From contig NZ_CP066796.1 of NCBI RefSeq assembly GCF_017161565.1, positions 248,001 to 312,000 of the forward strand: a DNA stretch of 64,000 nt, in the 5' to 3' direction. Shown piece after piece: positions 9,250-19,905 of this stretch. The translations under genes were made by a program, and so were the position numbers. The notes under the pieces are model-generated. The model was not told the DNA's origin and searched no databases. It worked only from the letters and a program-made list of their open reading frames with translations. Position 1 is the first letter of the stretch; the number at the start of each line of letters is the position of its first letter. This DNA comes from Erwinia amylovora (GTDB taxonomy: Bacteria > Pseudomonadota > Gammaproteobacteria > Enterobacterales > Enterobacteriaceae).

Positions 9250-10434
9250 TCAGTGCGCATCCATATGTCCGTGCTGCTTGTGCTTGCTGACGAAGCCCAG
9301 CAGCAGGCACATCAGGAACACCACGGCATACAGGCCGTTGGTGGTAGCCAGCGCCGCATGGAAGCCGGCTTTATCGACGATTGGGCCGGTGACCACAAAG
9401 GTCAGCATGGTGCCGATGGTGCCGCAGGTCAGGATAAAGTTCACCAGTTTCGGTGAAGAGACCTTCGTTTGCAGGGAACCAAGAGTAATAATAGTGGTGT
9501 AAATGGCGCTGGAGAAGAAGCCCAGGCTCATCATAATCCACTTCAGCATGGACGCATCGGTGGTGCTAATAAACCAGTACATCAGCAGGGTCGAGATCAG
9601 CGCCAGCACGGTGACGATACGCTGCGGATCGAAGAAACGCAGAATGGCGCTGAACGCCCACATCCCAACCATATAAGCGGTCCAGAAATGCCCCACCACG
9701 CTACCGGCCTCGGTAATGTTCAGGCCCATGTTTTTCGTCGCGTACTGCGGTACCCAGCCGATAAAGCCCAGCTGGCCGAGGATGTAGCACAAAGCCGCCA
9801 CGGCGAGAAGCGCTACGCCCAGGCCCCATTTCTCTTTCACCACCGGCTGACCCCGGACGGCTTTTTTGCCCAGCTGGGGGAATTCAAAGCACAGTGCAAG
9901 AATGAAAATCGCCACATAGATAACTGCGATACAGGCATATACCCAGTACCACGGCAGCGATCTTGCCAGAATAGCGGCGGCGATAATCGGGAACAGGGTG
10001 CCGGCCATACTGAAAAACGAATCGGTAAACAGCAGACGTGAACCGCGTTGACGTCCCTCATACAGGTGAGTAATGAGAAATGTACCGATCGACATGGTAA
10101 TGCCGCTGACCACCCCGAGGACAAACATACACAGGGAGAATACGCCGAGGCTGTGACTGTTCATCAGGCCGAGTACCGCCAGCACCATCAGCACAAAGCC
10201 GAAAATTATCTGGCGCTTGAGCGGCACAATTTCCATCAGCCAGGCGTTGAGAAACACCGCCAGCAGAATACCTGCATTGAGAAAGGTAAAAGTATTGCTC
10301 ATCTGAGCAACGGGCAGCTGGAAATAAGCCGCTATATTCTCCAGAACCATACCGGTAACGATAACCACTGCACCGGTCAACGCGTAGGAGAAGAAGCTGA
10401 TCCAGGTAAGCCCAATGCGATCGCGATTTGTCAT
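9250..10434 (-). CDS. tsgA: TsgA, major facilitator family transporter
   Basis: The 394-residue product is a 12-helix inner-membrane MFS protein of the TsgA (YhfC) group, named from a tellurite- and selenite-sensitive phenotype in Salmonella; its substrate is not established. The N terminus [19 protein letters not shown] and the loop [11 protein letters not shown] fit the family, and length equals E. coli TsgA (393). The C terminus is His-rich ([12 protein letters not shown]). It is divergent from ppiA, as in E. coli, and has its own terminator. Usually nirB lies on its other side; here a codA remnant does. Confidence 0.95.
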   Translation of the reverse strand: MTNRDRIGLTWISFFSYALTGAVVIVTGMVLENIAAYFQLPVAQMSNTFTFLNAGILLAVFLNAWLMEIVPLKRQIIFGFVLMVLAVLGLMNSHSLGVFSLCMFVLGVVSGITMSIGTFLITHLYEGRQRGSRLLFTDSFFSMAGTLFPIIAAAILARSLPWYWVYACIAVIYVAIFILALCFEFPQLGKKAVRGQPVVKEKWGLGVALLAVAALCYILGQLGFIGWVPQYATKNMGLNITEAGSVVGHFWTAYMVGMWAFSAILRFFDPQRIVTVLALISTLLMYWFISTTDASMLKWIMMSLGFFSSAIYTTIITLGSLQTKVSSPKLVNFILTCGTIGTMLTFVVTGPIVDKAGFHAALATTNGLYAVVFLMCLLLGFVSKHKQHGHMDAH

Positions 10435-10556
10435 AGTGGAAACCTGTTGAGAAAGAAGTTGGTCAGGCGGAATGCCTGTGGGGGACTCAGGAAGTTTAAC
10501 GACAATAGCGATCTGCTAAAATCTTTAGCGAAATCTTTTACTTCAGATTCCATTCA

Positions 10557-10578
10557 TAACGTGATCTAAATCACTTTT
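10557..10578. promoter_or_regulatory. CRP-type operator between tsgA and ppiA
   Basis: The palindrome GTGATCTAAATCAC at 10561-10574 keeps GTGA-N6-TCAC, the core of the cAMP-CRP consensus. It lies in the divergent intergenic region, about 123 bases before the tsgA start and 136 before the ppiA start. E. coli ppiA is known to be controlled by CRP, so ppiA is the likelier target. Binding itself is an inference. Confidence 0.75.
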
Positions 10579-10709
10579 TTGCCGACAGCGATAACGTTTG
10601 CTTTCACCGTATCGCTGGTAAATAACGGTAAAGCGCTGGCGCACAGGTGAGTGCCTCTTTACAATAAGCGTTGATTAAATGATTCGTTGCCCTCAGTAAG
10701 GATTCCTTC

Positions 10710-11282
10710 ATGTTGAAACGTACTTTGACCGCGGTGGCGACAGTTCTCGCACTGTCTTCGATCTCTGTCTCCGCTCTTGCCGCTAAGGGGGACGCGCATG
10801 TCCTGCTGACCACTTCAGCGGGCAATATTGAACTGGAACTTAATAACCAGAAAGCACCCGTCTCGGTGAAAAACTTTGTGGATTACGTCAACAACGGCTT
10901 CTACAACAACACTGTTTTCCATCGTGTGATCCCCGGCTTTATGTTGCAGGGCGGCGGTTTCACTGCCGATATGCAGCAAAAGCAGCCAGGCGCGCCGATC
11001 AAAAATGAGGCAGACAACGGCTTGCTGAACAAACGCGGCACCCTGTCTATGGCGCGCACCGCTGAGAAGGACAGTGCTACCAGCCAGTTCTTTATCAACG
11101 TGGCGGACAATGCCTTCCTCGATCATGGCCAGCGTGATTTTGGCTATGCGGTATTCGGTAAAGTAGTAAAAGGCATGGACGTGGCGGATAAAATTGCTCA
11201 GGTCCAGACCAAAACCTTCGGTCCTTACCAGAATGTCCCGGTGACGCCGGTTGTTATTCTGTCGGCTAAAGTGCTGCCATAA
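10710..11282 (+). CDS. ppiA: Periplasmic peptidyl-prolyl isomerase A (cyclophilin)
   Basis: PpiA speeds cis-trans isomerisation of prolyl bonds in periplasmic proteins. The 190-residue precursor has a Sec signal peptide ([15 protein letters not shown], cleavage after about ALA at residue 24) and a cyclophilin core with [34 protein letters not shown] and [14 protein letters not shown], covering the catalytic arginine and the peptide-binding pocket. Length matches E. coli PpiA. Divergent from tsgA with a shared CRP-type site; fic and yhfG, which follow in E. coli, are absent and pabA comes next. Confidence 0.97.
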   Translation: MLKRTLTAVATVLALSSISVSALAAKGDAHVLLTTSAGNIELELNNQKAPVSVKNFVDYVNNGFYNNTVFHRVIPGFMLQGGGFTADMQQKQPGAPIKNEADNGLLNKRGTLSMARTAEKDSATSQFFINVADNAFLDHGQRDFGYAVFGKVVKGMDVADKIAQVQTKTFGPYQNVPVTPVVILSAKVLP

Positions 11283-11301
11283 TTAGCTGACTGCCTTCTC
11301 T

Positions 11302-11326
11302 GCCCGGGCCGCCCGTTGGCCCGGGC
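11302..11326. terminator. GC-rich hairpin between ppiA and pabA
   Basis: A perfect 9-bp stem (GCCCGGGCC at 11302-11310, GGCCCGGGC at 11318-11326) with a 7-base loop lies 20 bases after ppiA and 14 before pabA. There is no T-run, so it may only weakly end ppiA transcription or shape the pabA leader. Confidence 0.5.
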
Positions 11327-11340
11327 GTAACGGACCGATC

Positions 11341-11919
11341 ATGCTGCTGCTTATCGATAACTACGACTCCTTCACCTGGAACCTCTACCAGTATTTTTCC
11401 GAGCTGGGCGCCGAAGTGTGCGTGCGGCGTAACGACGAGATTAACCTGGCGGAGATGGACAGGCTGGCTCCCGACCAGTTGGTGATTTCCCCCGGTCCCT
11501 GTACCCCGAATGAAGCAGGGATCTCGCTTGACGCCATCCGTCATTTTGCCGGTCAGCTGCCGATCCTTGGTGTTTGCCTCGGGCATCAGGCCATTGCCCA
11601 GGCATTTGGCGCGCGCGTAGAACGCGCCCGCCGGGTGATGCACGGTAAAACCTCGGCGATTGAGCATAACGAGGGTGGCGTATTTGCCGGCCTCAATCAT
11701 CCGCTGACGGTCACGCGCTATCACTCGCTGATCGTAGCGGCGGACAGTCTCCCTGCTGAATTTGAACTGACCGCCTGGACGCTGCGTGATGACGGCCAGC
11801 CGGACGAAATTATGGGTTTCCGTCACCGTACGCTGGCGCTGGAAGGGGTGCAGTTCCATCCGGAAAGCATTCTGAGCGAGCAGGGGCATCAGCTGCTGGG
11901 TAATTTTCTTAAACGCTGA
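11341..11919 (+). CDS. pabA: Aminodeoxychorismate synthase glutaminase subunit (PabA)
   Basis: PabA releases ammonia from glutamine for PabB, which makes 4-amino-4-deoxychorismate on the way to folate. The 192-residue class I amidotransferase has its nucleophile Cys79 in GVCLGHQ and the His and Glu of the triad in VQFHPES (173-175). The N-terminal [17 protein letters not shown] and the [11 protein letters not shown] loop are standard. TrpG is a possible confusion, but position before argD settles the call. It is a few residues longer than E. coli PabA. Confidence 0.96.
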   Translation: MLLLIDNYDSFTWNLYQYFSELGAEVCVRRNDEINLAEMDRLAPDQLVISPGPCTPNEAGISLDAIRHFAGQLPILGVCLGHQAIAQAFGARVERARRVMHGKTSAIEHNEGGVFAGLNHPLTVTRYHSLIVAADSLPAEFELTAWTLRDDGQPDEIMGFRHRTLALEGVQFHPESILSEQGHQLLGNFLKR

Positions 11920-12002
11920 TTAATATTTGCCTTTTTTTGACTTTTTATGCATATTTTATGACTATATTTTCATATGAATGAAAAGATTAAACGGAGAGGT
12001 AA

Positions 12003-13223
<1,221 letters not shown>

Positions 13224-13231
13224 GTGCTGCG

Positions 13232-15352
13232 TTAACCAGGCGGCGGCCCGGTTTGAGGTCGCCGCCCGGACGATTTACCTAACCGATTTATCATCCAGTG
13301 GCCATGGTGAGGGCGCTGGCTCCAGGCCAGCGATGAAATGGTGTGCATGGTGTTGAGGTGGTCGAGAATGCGCTCGATGTGGCCTTCGAGGAGAGTCACC
13401 GGGCCATGCTGGAAATTGTCCGGCGCCTCCAGCACGTTGCTTTCTGAACCCGGCCCGTCATATTCCAGCCGCTGCTGGCAACGTTGCAGAGCGATCTCGC
13501 AGGACTGAAGATAGCGCTCCGCCAGCGAGGCGGTCAGCATAGTGTGTTCCCGCGCCATAATCGTCATGGCGTTAATATGTTCAACGATAAGCTGGCTGTG
13601 GGTTACCCACAGTTTCATATCGGACAAATAGCGGGAATCGAAGCCAGGCTCCTGCATCGCCTGATTCAGGGAGTTATACAGCGCGTTATGCGCCTGATTA
13701 ACTTTGATACGCTGGTTTGCCAGCTTGCTGACATCCTGTTCACTACCCAACAACATCTGCAGCGCCTCCTGATAAGCCTCCAGCGCATCATGCGCGTTCT
13801 GGCGCAGCAACCCGCTCTGCCACTGTGGCCACAGCCAGATGTTGCCGCCAAGGGCAATCAGGCAGCCCATCAACGTATCGATCAGGCGCGGCAATAAGAA
13901 GCTCTCGCCGTTTAGCGACAAAAGTTGGAGAGAATACACCGCCGTTACGGTAAAGCCCACCGTCGCCCAACCGTAGAACTTGCGTAAAATCAGGTAACTG
14001 GCCAGGGTGATGGCCAGCATCACCAGTAATGTCATTGACTCAGGAGCATGCAGGCGCAGGGCCAGTGCGGCAACCGCCAGCCCGGCCAGGGTGCCAAGCG
14101 CACGGTGCTGGATGCGGACCCGGGTGGCACTGTAGCCGTTCAGGCTGACAAACATCATGGTCATCAGTATCCAGTACGGCTTCGGCATAGCCAGAAACAG
14201 CGCCAGCGTACTGGCGAAGGTCAACATCACCGCATAGCGTGCGGCGGTGCGCAAGGCGGTAGACTTAAGCGAAAGGTAGCTTTTCAGCGCCGGCAGCAGC
14301 GGCAGGTGGCGCTGACGGTCAGCCATCAAATCGCGGCGATAAAGCGGGCGTTGAGTGCGCAGCACGCGCGCAATACGGCTGAAATGGTAGTAGCAAAAAT
14401 TACCCACCGGATTATCCGGATGCTGACGCACGATCTTCTCCAGCGCTTCCAGCGGCAGTTCCATCTCAAAACGTCTGGGGAAGCGGTGATACAAAATATC
14501 GTCAGCCAGCTCGCGCAGACGTGCGGCGATGCGCTGCGCATTCCAGCGGATCACCGCCTCGGCGTGGCTCTGACGCACCAGTTTTTGCACGTCTTCCGGC
14601 TGATGCAGACTGACGGCGATGTGCTCCTGCAGGTCAAGCGCCACCTGGAAAGCGCGCGTCAAAGGCTGGTAATGCTGGTTGCGATTGGCTGCCAGCATAT
14701 GAATTTGCTGGTAACAGGTAGTGATAAGATCGACGGCCTTTTGCTGGCGAGCAAACAGCGGCGGCATAGCGGATGAGGGGTCGTTTAGCTGGTTTAAATG
14801 GCGATACTTTGCCTCGCAATAGTCGGCCAGCTCGCGGTACAGCAGGCTAAGCGTTTCGCGCATCGGCTGCTCTTTCCACAGCCAGAACCAGAACCAGTTA
14901 AATACCCCGTACCAGATGGTGCCAAGGATATACAGTAACGGAGGTTGCCACATCGGTACTTTGCCAGCGAGGCTCAGGGTGAATATGGCGGCAATCAGCG
15001 AGGCAGGCATCAGGCGGGCATGCAGCGGGCCGATCTCGCCGGTGATCCCCAGCAACATCGCCATCAGCAGCAGGATCAGCGGCAGCGGAACCCCCTGAGC
15101 GCCGGCATACTGGATAATAAAACTGCTGCCGGCGAACAGGCCTCCGCCCAGCATCAGGCGTTCAAAGAAGTGTTTGTGCGGCGTATCCAGCCCGGCATTG
15201 TTACAGCAGGCGGGAACCAGTGAGAACAGCAGACCTTTCTGTAAGTCTCCCAGCAGCCAGCCCAGTGCAACCGGCAAACACAACACCAGTGTTTGCCGCA
15301 GCGCGTAGTTCACTTCAGGTTGATAAATGATTCTGCGCCACATCCGCCGCAC
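13232..15352 (-). CDS. yhfK: YhfK, YccS/FusC-type membrane protein
   Basis: The 706-residue inner-membrane protein belongs to the YccS/YhfK branch of the aromatic-acid exporter/FUSC superfamily. Two blocks of membrane segments are visible, residues about 15-160 and 375-510, each followed by a long soluble helical region, the usual duplicated layout. Its function is not established; relatives of the superfamily export aromatic carboxylates. It follows crp on the same strand with a terminator between, as in E. coli. The C terminus (GRRPQTGPPPG) is low complexity and runs to within 8 bases of argD. Confidence 0.93.
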   Translation of the reverse strand: MRRMWRRIIYQPEVNYALRQTLVLCLPVALGWLLGDLQKGLLFSLVPACCNNAGLDTPHKHFFERLMLGGGLFAGSSFIIQYAGAQGVPLPLILLLMAMLLGITGEIGPLHARLMPASLIAAIFTLSLAGKVPMWQPPLLYILGTIWYGVFNWFWFWLWKEQPMRETLSLLYRELADYCEAKYRHLNQLNDPSSAMPPLFARQQKAVDLITTCYQQIHMLAANRNQHYQPLTRAFQVALDLQEHIAVSLHQPEDVQKLVRQSHAEAVIRWNAQRIAARLRELADDILYHRFPRRFEMELPLEALEKIVRQHPDNPVGNFCYYHFSRIARVLRTQRPLYRRDLMADRQRHLPLLPALKSYLSLKSTALRTAARYAVMLTFASTLALFLAMPKPYWILMTMMFVSLNGYSATRVRIQHRALGTLAGLAVAALALRLHAPESMTLLVMLAITLASYLILRKFYGWATVGFTVTAVYSLQLLSLNGESFLLPRLIDTLMGCLIALGGNIWLWPQWQSGLLRQNAHDALEAYQEALQMLLGSEQDVSKLANQRIKVNQAHNALYNSLNQAMQEPGFDSRYLSDMKLWVTHSQLIVEHINAMTIMAREHTMLTASLAERYLQSCEIALQRCQQRLEYDGPGSESNVLEAPDNFQHGPVTLLEGHIERILDHLNTMHTISSLAWSQRPHHGHWMINRLGKSSGRRPQTGPPPG

Positions 15353-15360
15353 CAGATAGA

Positions 15361-15388
15361 AAAAGGCGCGACAGAGGCTGGCGCGCCG
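15361..15388 (-). terminator. Rho-independent terminator of crp
   Basis: On the minus strand a 6-bp GC stem (GGCGCG / CGCGCC, plus-strand arms 15366-15371 and 15383-15388) is followed by five T residues. It sits between the crp stop (15404) and the yhfK start (15352), so yhfK probably needs its own promoter or read-through. Confidence 0.75.
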
Positions 15389-15403
15389 TGGGTTCAGGGG
15401 CGA

Positions 15404-16036
15404 TTAACGCGTGCCGTAAACGACGATGGTTTTACCGTGTGCGGAGATCAGGTTTTGATCTTCCAGCATTTTCAGAATACGACCGACCGTCTCGCGCGAG
15501 CAGCCGACAATCTGGCCGATCTCCTGACGCGTTATTTTGATCTGCATCCCGTCCGGGTGCGTCATTGCATCGGGCTGTTTTGCCAGATTCAGCAGCGTCT
15601 GGGCAATGCGTCCGGTCACATCAAGGAAAGCTAAATTACCCACTTTTTCCGAGGTGACCTGCAGGCGACGCGCCATCTGCGAAGACAGGCGCATCAGGAT
15701 GTCAGGGTTGACCTGGATCAGCTGCCGGAATTTTTTGTAAGAGATTTCAGCTACTTCACAGGCTGCTTTGGCACGTACCCAGGCACTGCGTTCCTGGCCC
15801 TCTTCGAAGAGGCCCAGCTCGCCGATAAAATCACCCTGGTTGAGATAAGAGAGGATCATCTCTTTGCCTTCCTCATCCTTGATCAATACCGCTACTGAAC
15901 CTTTGACGATGTAGTAAAGGGTTTCCGCCTTCTCACCCTGATGTATCAGCGTGCTTTTGGATGGATATTTGTGAATATGGCAATGGGACAGGAACCATTC
16001 GAGAGTAGGGTCTGTTTGCGGTTTGCCGAGAACCAT
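15404..16036 (-). CDS. crp: cAMP receptor protein (CRP)
   Basis: CRP is the global cAMP-dependent regulator of carbon use. The 210-residue product has the cyclic-nucleotide binding domain with the phosphate cassette region [18 protein letters not shown], the dimer helix, and the C-terminal helix-turn-helix [21 protein letters not shown] whose recognition helix (SRETVGRIL) is that of E. coli CRP. It is nearly identical to the E. coli protein in length and sequence. yhfA is divergent, as expected. Confidence 0.99.
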   Translation of the reverse strand: MVLGKPQTDPTLEWFLSHCHIHKYPSKSTLIHQGEKAETLYYIVKGSVAVLIKDEEGKEMILSYLNQGDFIGELGLFEEGQERSAWVRAKAACEVAEISYKKFRQLIQVNPDILMRLSSQMARRLQVTSEKVGNLAFLDVTGRIAQTLLNLAKQPDAMTHPDGMQIKITRQEIGQIVGCSRETVGRILKMLEDQNLISAHGKTIVVYGTR

Positions 16037-16400
16037 TCGCTGTTATCCTCTGTTGTCGTCGTACCTGAATACATCCGGTTTACCCCGCAGCAAGTTTCAC
16101 GATCCCCTTGCTGCCGCGCGTAAATTGATTGGGATATACGGGGGCTGAATCCCTGCCAGGCTTTGTTATAGTCAAGCGTTCCGACAGGGAAGGAACGGGC
16201 CGCTCCGGGGCAGGCCGTATGCTGTCGTTTCGTTATCACCAACATCATGATGCCGGTGAAATTTACAGCCTCGTTTGTAGCACAGCTTGGGATGGCTGTC
16301 TTCTGTTGTCTCGCTTCAGCATAGTCAGAAAAAGAGAGCGTTGCCGTTTTAATCACGGCGGCGTACTCTGCTGTAACTAAATGAATTGGAGGATGTTGTT
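16037..16400. promoter_or_regulatory. crp-yhfA divergent control region
   Basis: This 364-base gap has no supported gene. In E. coli the same region carries the crp promoter, CRP sites for autoregulation and a divergent transcript. On the minus strand a TTGACTATAAC stretch lies at about 16159-16169 and may contain a promoter element for crp, but I cannot fix the boxes. GGAGG precedes the yhfA start. Confidence 0.5.
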
Positions 16401-16808
16401 ATGCAGGCACGGGTTAAGTGGGTCGAAGGGATGACGTTTTTGGGAGAATCCTCATCTGGTCATCAGGTGCTGATGGATGGTAATTCGGGCGATAAAGCGC
16501 CAAGCCCAATGGAAATGGTGCTGATGGCCGCCGGCGGCTGCAGCGCCATTGACGTGGTGTCAATTTTGCAAAAGGGCCGCCATAGCGTGGCTGACTGCGA
16601 AGTGAAGCTGACCTCAGAACGCCGCGAAGAGGCACCGCGTATCTTCACCCGCATTAACCTGCATTTTGTTGTCAGCGGCAAAGCGCTGGCGGATAACGCG
16701 GTAGCGCGTGCGGTCGATCTCTCTGCGGAAAAATACTGCTCGGTGGCGATTATGCTGGGCAAGGGGGTGGAGATGAGCCACAGTTATGAAGTGATCGAAC
16801 TGACCTGA
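16401..16808 (+). CDS. yhfA: YhfA, OsmC-family protein
   Basis: The 135-residue product is an OsmC/Ohr-fold protein; relatives reduce organic hydroperoxides with a pair of cysteines, but the role of YhfA itself is not known. Visible features are the N-terminal MQARVKWVEGMTFLGES, the central AAGGCSAIDVVSIL with one Cys, and a second Cys in AEKYCSVAIML. The start at 16401 follows a GGAGG site; a TTG upstream at 16386 is in frame but less likely. It is divergent from crp and convergent with prkB. Confidence 0.95.
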   Translation: MQARVKWVEGMTFLGESSSGHQVLMDGNSGDKAPSPMEMVLMAAGGCSAIDVVSILQKGRHSVADCEVKLTSERREEAPRIFTRINLHFVVSGKALADNAVARAVDLSAEKYCSVAIMLGKGVEMSHSYEVIELT

Positions 16809-16844
16809 TCCCGCCCATCCTCTTAGCCGTAAAAGGAAAGAACT

Positions 16845-17714
16845 TCAGCCGATTTTCTTTCCTTCAATCAACCGCTTAACCAGCGGCCCCATGATCAGCT
16901 CCATCGCCAGCCCCATTTTTCCTCCCGGCACCACCAGGGTTTTGATATGTGAGATAAACGAACCCTGCAGCATGGACAGCAGGTAAGGGAAATCGATATC
17001 TTCCAGCCCCTGAAAGTGGACAACCACGAAACTCTCATCCAGAGAGGGGATGCCACGGGCGGCAAACGGGTTGGAGGTGTCCACCGTCGGGACGCGCTGG
17101 AAGTTGATATGGGTGCGTGAAAACTGCGGAGTAATAAAGTTGATGTAGTCCTCCATTGAACGCACCACGGAGTCCATCACTGCTTCGCGCGAATGGCCGC
17201 GTTCGCTGGTATCGCGCACCAGTTTTTGGATCCACTCAAGGTTGACGATGGGCACCACGCCAACCAGCAGATCCACGTTTTCCGCCACGTTATGCAGCGG
17301 GGTGACAACGCCGCCGTGCAACCCTTCATAAAACAGCACATCGGTCGGTTCTGCCAGCGGCTGCCACGGCGTAAAGGTGCCGGGCACCTGGTTCCAGGGC
17401 ACGGCTTCATCGTAGGTATGCAAATACTTACGCGACTTTCCTTTACCGCTGCGACCATATTCGCTGAATGTACGCTCCAGCAGTGCGAAATCATTCGCTT
17501 CCGGGCCAAAATAGCTGACGTGTTTACCCATATCGCGCGCTTTGCGGATCGCCATATCCATCTCCGGGCGGGTAAAGCGGTGGAAGCTGTCTCCTTCTAT
17601 TTCTGCTGCATGCAGGCCCAGCTGCTGGAAGATCTTCCTGAATGCCAGGCTGGTGGTCGTGGTTCCTGCCCCGCTGGAGCCGGTAACGGCGATAACCGGA
17701 TGTTGAGTCGACAT
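16845..17714 (-). CDS. prkB: Phosphoribulokinase-like protein PrkB
   Basis: The 289-residue protein is a P-loop kinase of the phosphoribulokinase/uridine kinase family with a Walker A-like GSSGAGTTTT at 12-21. Other visible motifs are EGDSFHRF, YEGLHGG and HINFQRVPTVDTSNPF. Length equals E. coli PrkB. The bacterium shows no Calvin cycle in this window, and the physiological substrate in enterobacteria is not settled. It belongs to the yheT-yheU-prkB minus-strand set, starting 108 bases after yheU. Confidence 0.95.
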   Translation of the reverse strand: MSTQHPVIAVTGSSGAGTTTTSLAFRKIFQQLGLHAAEIEGDSFHRFTRPEMDMAIRKARDMGKHVSYFGPEANDFALLERTFSEYGRSGKGKSRKYLHTYDEAVPWNQVPGTFTPWQPLAEPTDVLFYEGLHGGVVTPLHNVAENVDLLVGVVPIVNLEWIQKLVRDTSERGHSREAVMDSVVRSMEDYINFITPQFSRTHINFQRVPTVDTSNPFAARGIPSLDESFVVVHFQGLEDIDFPYLLSMLQGSFISHIKTLVVPGGKMGLAMELIMGPLVKRLIEGKKIG

Positions 17715-17822
17715 AGCGTACTACTTCCTTAAAAAACGGGTGGCCCTGCATTGGTAACATGCTTTGTCGACACATGTCATCAATACGGCAGCGATGAAGC
17801 TGATATAACCTGGCGGACGGGG

Positions 17823-18041
17823 TTAGCCGCGAAACTGGCCGCGCGGCATAATGTTGACCGACTCGTGCAGTTCAGACCACACCAGCACCACCTCGCCGCA
17901 GCTCAGCTGACGGCGAACATCGGCGACTTTCTGTTCCAGCGATCGCTCATGCTCGCCATAATCGGTGCCTTCGCGCAGCACAAAGGATTCAATCAGGTTA
18001 TCAAGTGTTGCCGAATCGAGCTCTTTCCAGGGAATAATCAT
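17823..18041 (-). CDS. yheU: YheU, small UPF0270 protein
   Basis: This 72-residue cytosolic protein belongs to the conserved UPF0270 family of unknown function. The start [13 protein letters not shown] is the family N terminus and overlaps the last base of the yheT stop (TGATG), which argues for translational coupling; an upstream in-frame ATG inside yheT is rejected. It is acidic with the conserved [13 protein letters not shown] segment. It always travels between yheT and prkB in enterobacteria. Confidence 0.93.
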   Translation of the reverse strand: MIIPWKELDSATLDNLIESFVLREGTDYGEHERSLEQKVADVRRQLSCGEVVLVWSELHESVNIMPRGQFRG

Positions 18042-19039
18042 CAGTTGTCCAGCCAGGTGGTAAGCCATTGCGGAATGCGTTGCTCCAGCCACATTTGTGG
18101 GCTGCGCAGCGTTCCGCCTACAAAACCAACGTGCCCGCCATGCTGCGTCAGCTGATATTCAACGTTTGACGGCAGCAGGGCAGGATCGGGGATCACATCA
18201 GCGGTCATAAAAGGGTCATCCTGCGCGTGAATGATCAGCAGCGGCTTACGCACGCCGGGCAGCAGCGGCATGGCGCTGCTGCGGCGGTAATAGTCGCTGG
18301 CATCAATAAAGCCATGAGCGCGGGCGGTAATCGCATTATCAAAATCACGCAGCCGGCCAATGGATTCGAGCTGCGCCAGGTCGACGGGCAGCGTGCCCGG
18401 CCAGGCATGCAGTTTCAGCAGGTTAAGCAGATAACGCTGATAAACACGGAAAAAGCCCTGTTCCAGCCGCCGGCTACAGGGTTCCAGCATCAGCGGTGCA
18501 GAAACTGCCACCGCGGCGTCGAGCAGGCAGTGATCCCCCTGCTTGCCCAGCAGGCAGGCCAGCATATTCCCGCCCAGCGAGAAACCCACGGCGGCGGTCG
18601 GCACCCGGCCCCATTCAGCGCGCAGCCACTGTAAAAAGTAGCTGGCATCACCGGTTTCGCCAGAGTGATAGATGCGGTTCAGGCGGTTGGGTACGCCGCT
18701 ACAGCCGCGAAAGTGCATCACCACGCCCAGCCAGCCACGCGCTTTCAACGCCTGCAACAGGCCGTGCGCATAGGGGCTGTGAAAGCTGCCTTCCAGGCCG
18801 TGGAACAGCACCACGCGCGGCTTATTGCGCGCCCGGGCCGGGTTTTCGCTCCAGGCCAGGTCGACAAAATCACCGTCCGGTAGCGTCAGTCGCTGCCAGT
18901 GCGCTTTCAGCGTCACCCGGCGGCGCACCAGGCGCGGCAGAATGGTTTGCAGATGCGCGTTGCTGGCCCCTGCCATTGGGCGAAACGGGTTTTCAGCCAG
19001 GCGATCAAAAATCATGTGGTCAGAGCTTGTCGGATCCAT
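18041..19039 (-). CDS. yheT: YheT, alpha/beta hydrolase
   Basis: The 332-residue product is an AB hydrolase-4 family esterase-like protein of unknown substrate. The oxyanion region [15 protein letters not shown], the nucleophile elbow GFSLGG, the acidic DDPF region and the final His in QHGGHVGF form the expected triad set. The start may be at 19039 or at the internal Met at 19015; only a poor ribosome site separates the options. In E. coli it follows yheS directly, but here an accessory block of about 7 kb lies between. Confidence 0.93.
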   Translation of the reverse strand: MDPTSSDHMIFDRLAENPFRPMAGASNAHLQTILPRLVRRRVTLKAHWQRLTLPDGDFVDLAWSENPARARNKPRVVLFHGLEGSFHSPYAHGLLQALKARGWLGVVMHFRGCSGVPNRLNRIYHSGETGDASYFLQWLRAEWGRVPTAAVGFSLGGNMLACLLGKQGDHCLLDAAVAVSAPLMLEPCSRRLEQGFFRVYQRYLLNLLKLHAWPGTLPVDLAQLESIGRLRDFDNAITARAHGFIDASDYYRRSSAMPLLPGVRKPLLIIHAQDDPFMTADVIPDPALLPSNVEYQLTQHGGHVGFVGGTLRSPQMWLEQRIPQWLTTWLDN

Positions 19040-19099
19040 AGCGCGCTGTTAGCTTCATCAGGTTGTTTATTTTTCCGGGGGGTGAGGAGCACCCGTTCT

Positions 19100-19702
19100 A
19101 TGGAACTGAGTCAGTTTTTATCCATGTCAGGCTTTCTCTGGGTTGCTGCCATTACGCCCGGTCCTAATAATATGTTACTCACCGCCTCCGGCGCGAATTT
19201 TGGTTTCTTTCGCTCTCTGAGTTTGTTGATGGGCATCATGATCGGTATGCAGGCTATGCTGCTGATGGTGGCGTTTGGCGTCGGCGGACTGATACTGCTT
19301 TATCCCTCCCTGCATCTTTTTTTCAAAGTGGCGGGTAGCGTTTATCTGCTGTGGCTGGCGTGGAAAATTGGCAGCGCCGACTATGAAAAGCTGGATACCG
19401 ACAAGACTCCGGCCGCGCGGATGCCGTTCTGGCAGGGCGGCCTGCTTCAGCTTATCAATCCTAAGGCGTGGCTGATGGCGCTGGGAGCCGTTGCCAGCTT
19501 TAGCCTGGCGGGTGAAGCTTATCGTACCTCGGTGGTGGCTATCAGTATTGCTATGGCGCTGGTCAATGCGCTGTCCGGCGTTATCTGGTTGGGATTTGGT
19601 ACGCTGATTGGCCGCATTTTGCGCAGTCGCCGCGCCTGGACGTTGTTTAACGTATTGATGGGTTTAGTGACCGCAGCCTGCGTCCTGCTGATTTGGCGCT
19701 GA
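19100..19702 (+). CDS. LysE/RhtB-family amino-acid exporter
   Basis: The 200-residue protein has six hydrophobic segments and the LysE/RhtB signature AAITPGPNNMLL near residues 17-28. The sequence and the ATPGPNN-type motif are closest in feel to the EamB/YfiK group, which exports cysteine and O-acetylserine; the true substrate cannot be read from sequence. The start at 19100 follows GGTGAGGAG; longer in-frame starts run into the divergent yheT gene and are rejected. It opens the accessory block and lies upstream of tauABCD on the same strand, with a 203-base gap suggesting separate promoters. Confidence 0.88.
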   Translation: MELSQFLSMSGFLWVAAITPGPNNMLLTASGANFGFFRSLSLLMGIMIGMQAMLLMVAFGVGGLILLYPSLHLFFKVAGSVYLLWLAWKIGSADYEKLDTDKTPAARMPFWQGGLLQLINPKAWLMALGAVASFSLAGEAYRTSVVAISIAMALVNALSGVIWLGFGTLIGRILRSRRAWTLFNVLMGLVTAACVLLIWR

Positions 19703-19905
19703 AGGCCCGGCGGGAATGGGTGCTAACCGTCGACCTGAAGCGTAAATCAGGCTTAACGCCGCTTATGGCTCTATTCCGGCAATAGAATGCGTGAAAAGTG
19801 CTAAGCACCTTTTGTTATAAATAATAATTTTTAATTACTTTATCAGGACAGATACGCCCGGTTACAAAGGAGTCATACAGCAATAACCATCGAGCGGAAC
19901 GTGCT

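Noticed and set aside
11266..11889. Minus-strand open frame of 207 codons opposite pabA
   Set aside because: pabA has all catalytic motifs on the plus strand; the antisense frame has no domain.
14048..14776. Plus-strand open frame of 242 codons opposite yhfK
   Set aside because: Gln/His/Arg-rich low-complexity product typical of an antisense frame; yhfK on the minus strand is well supported.
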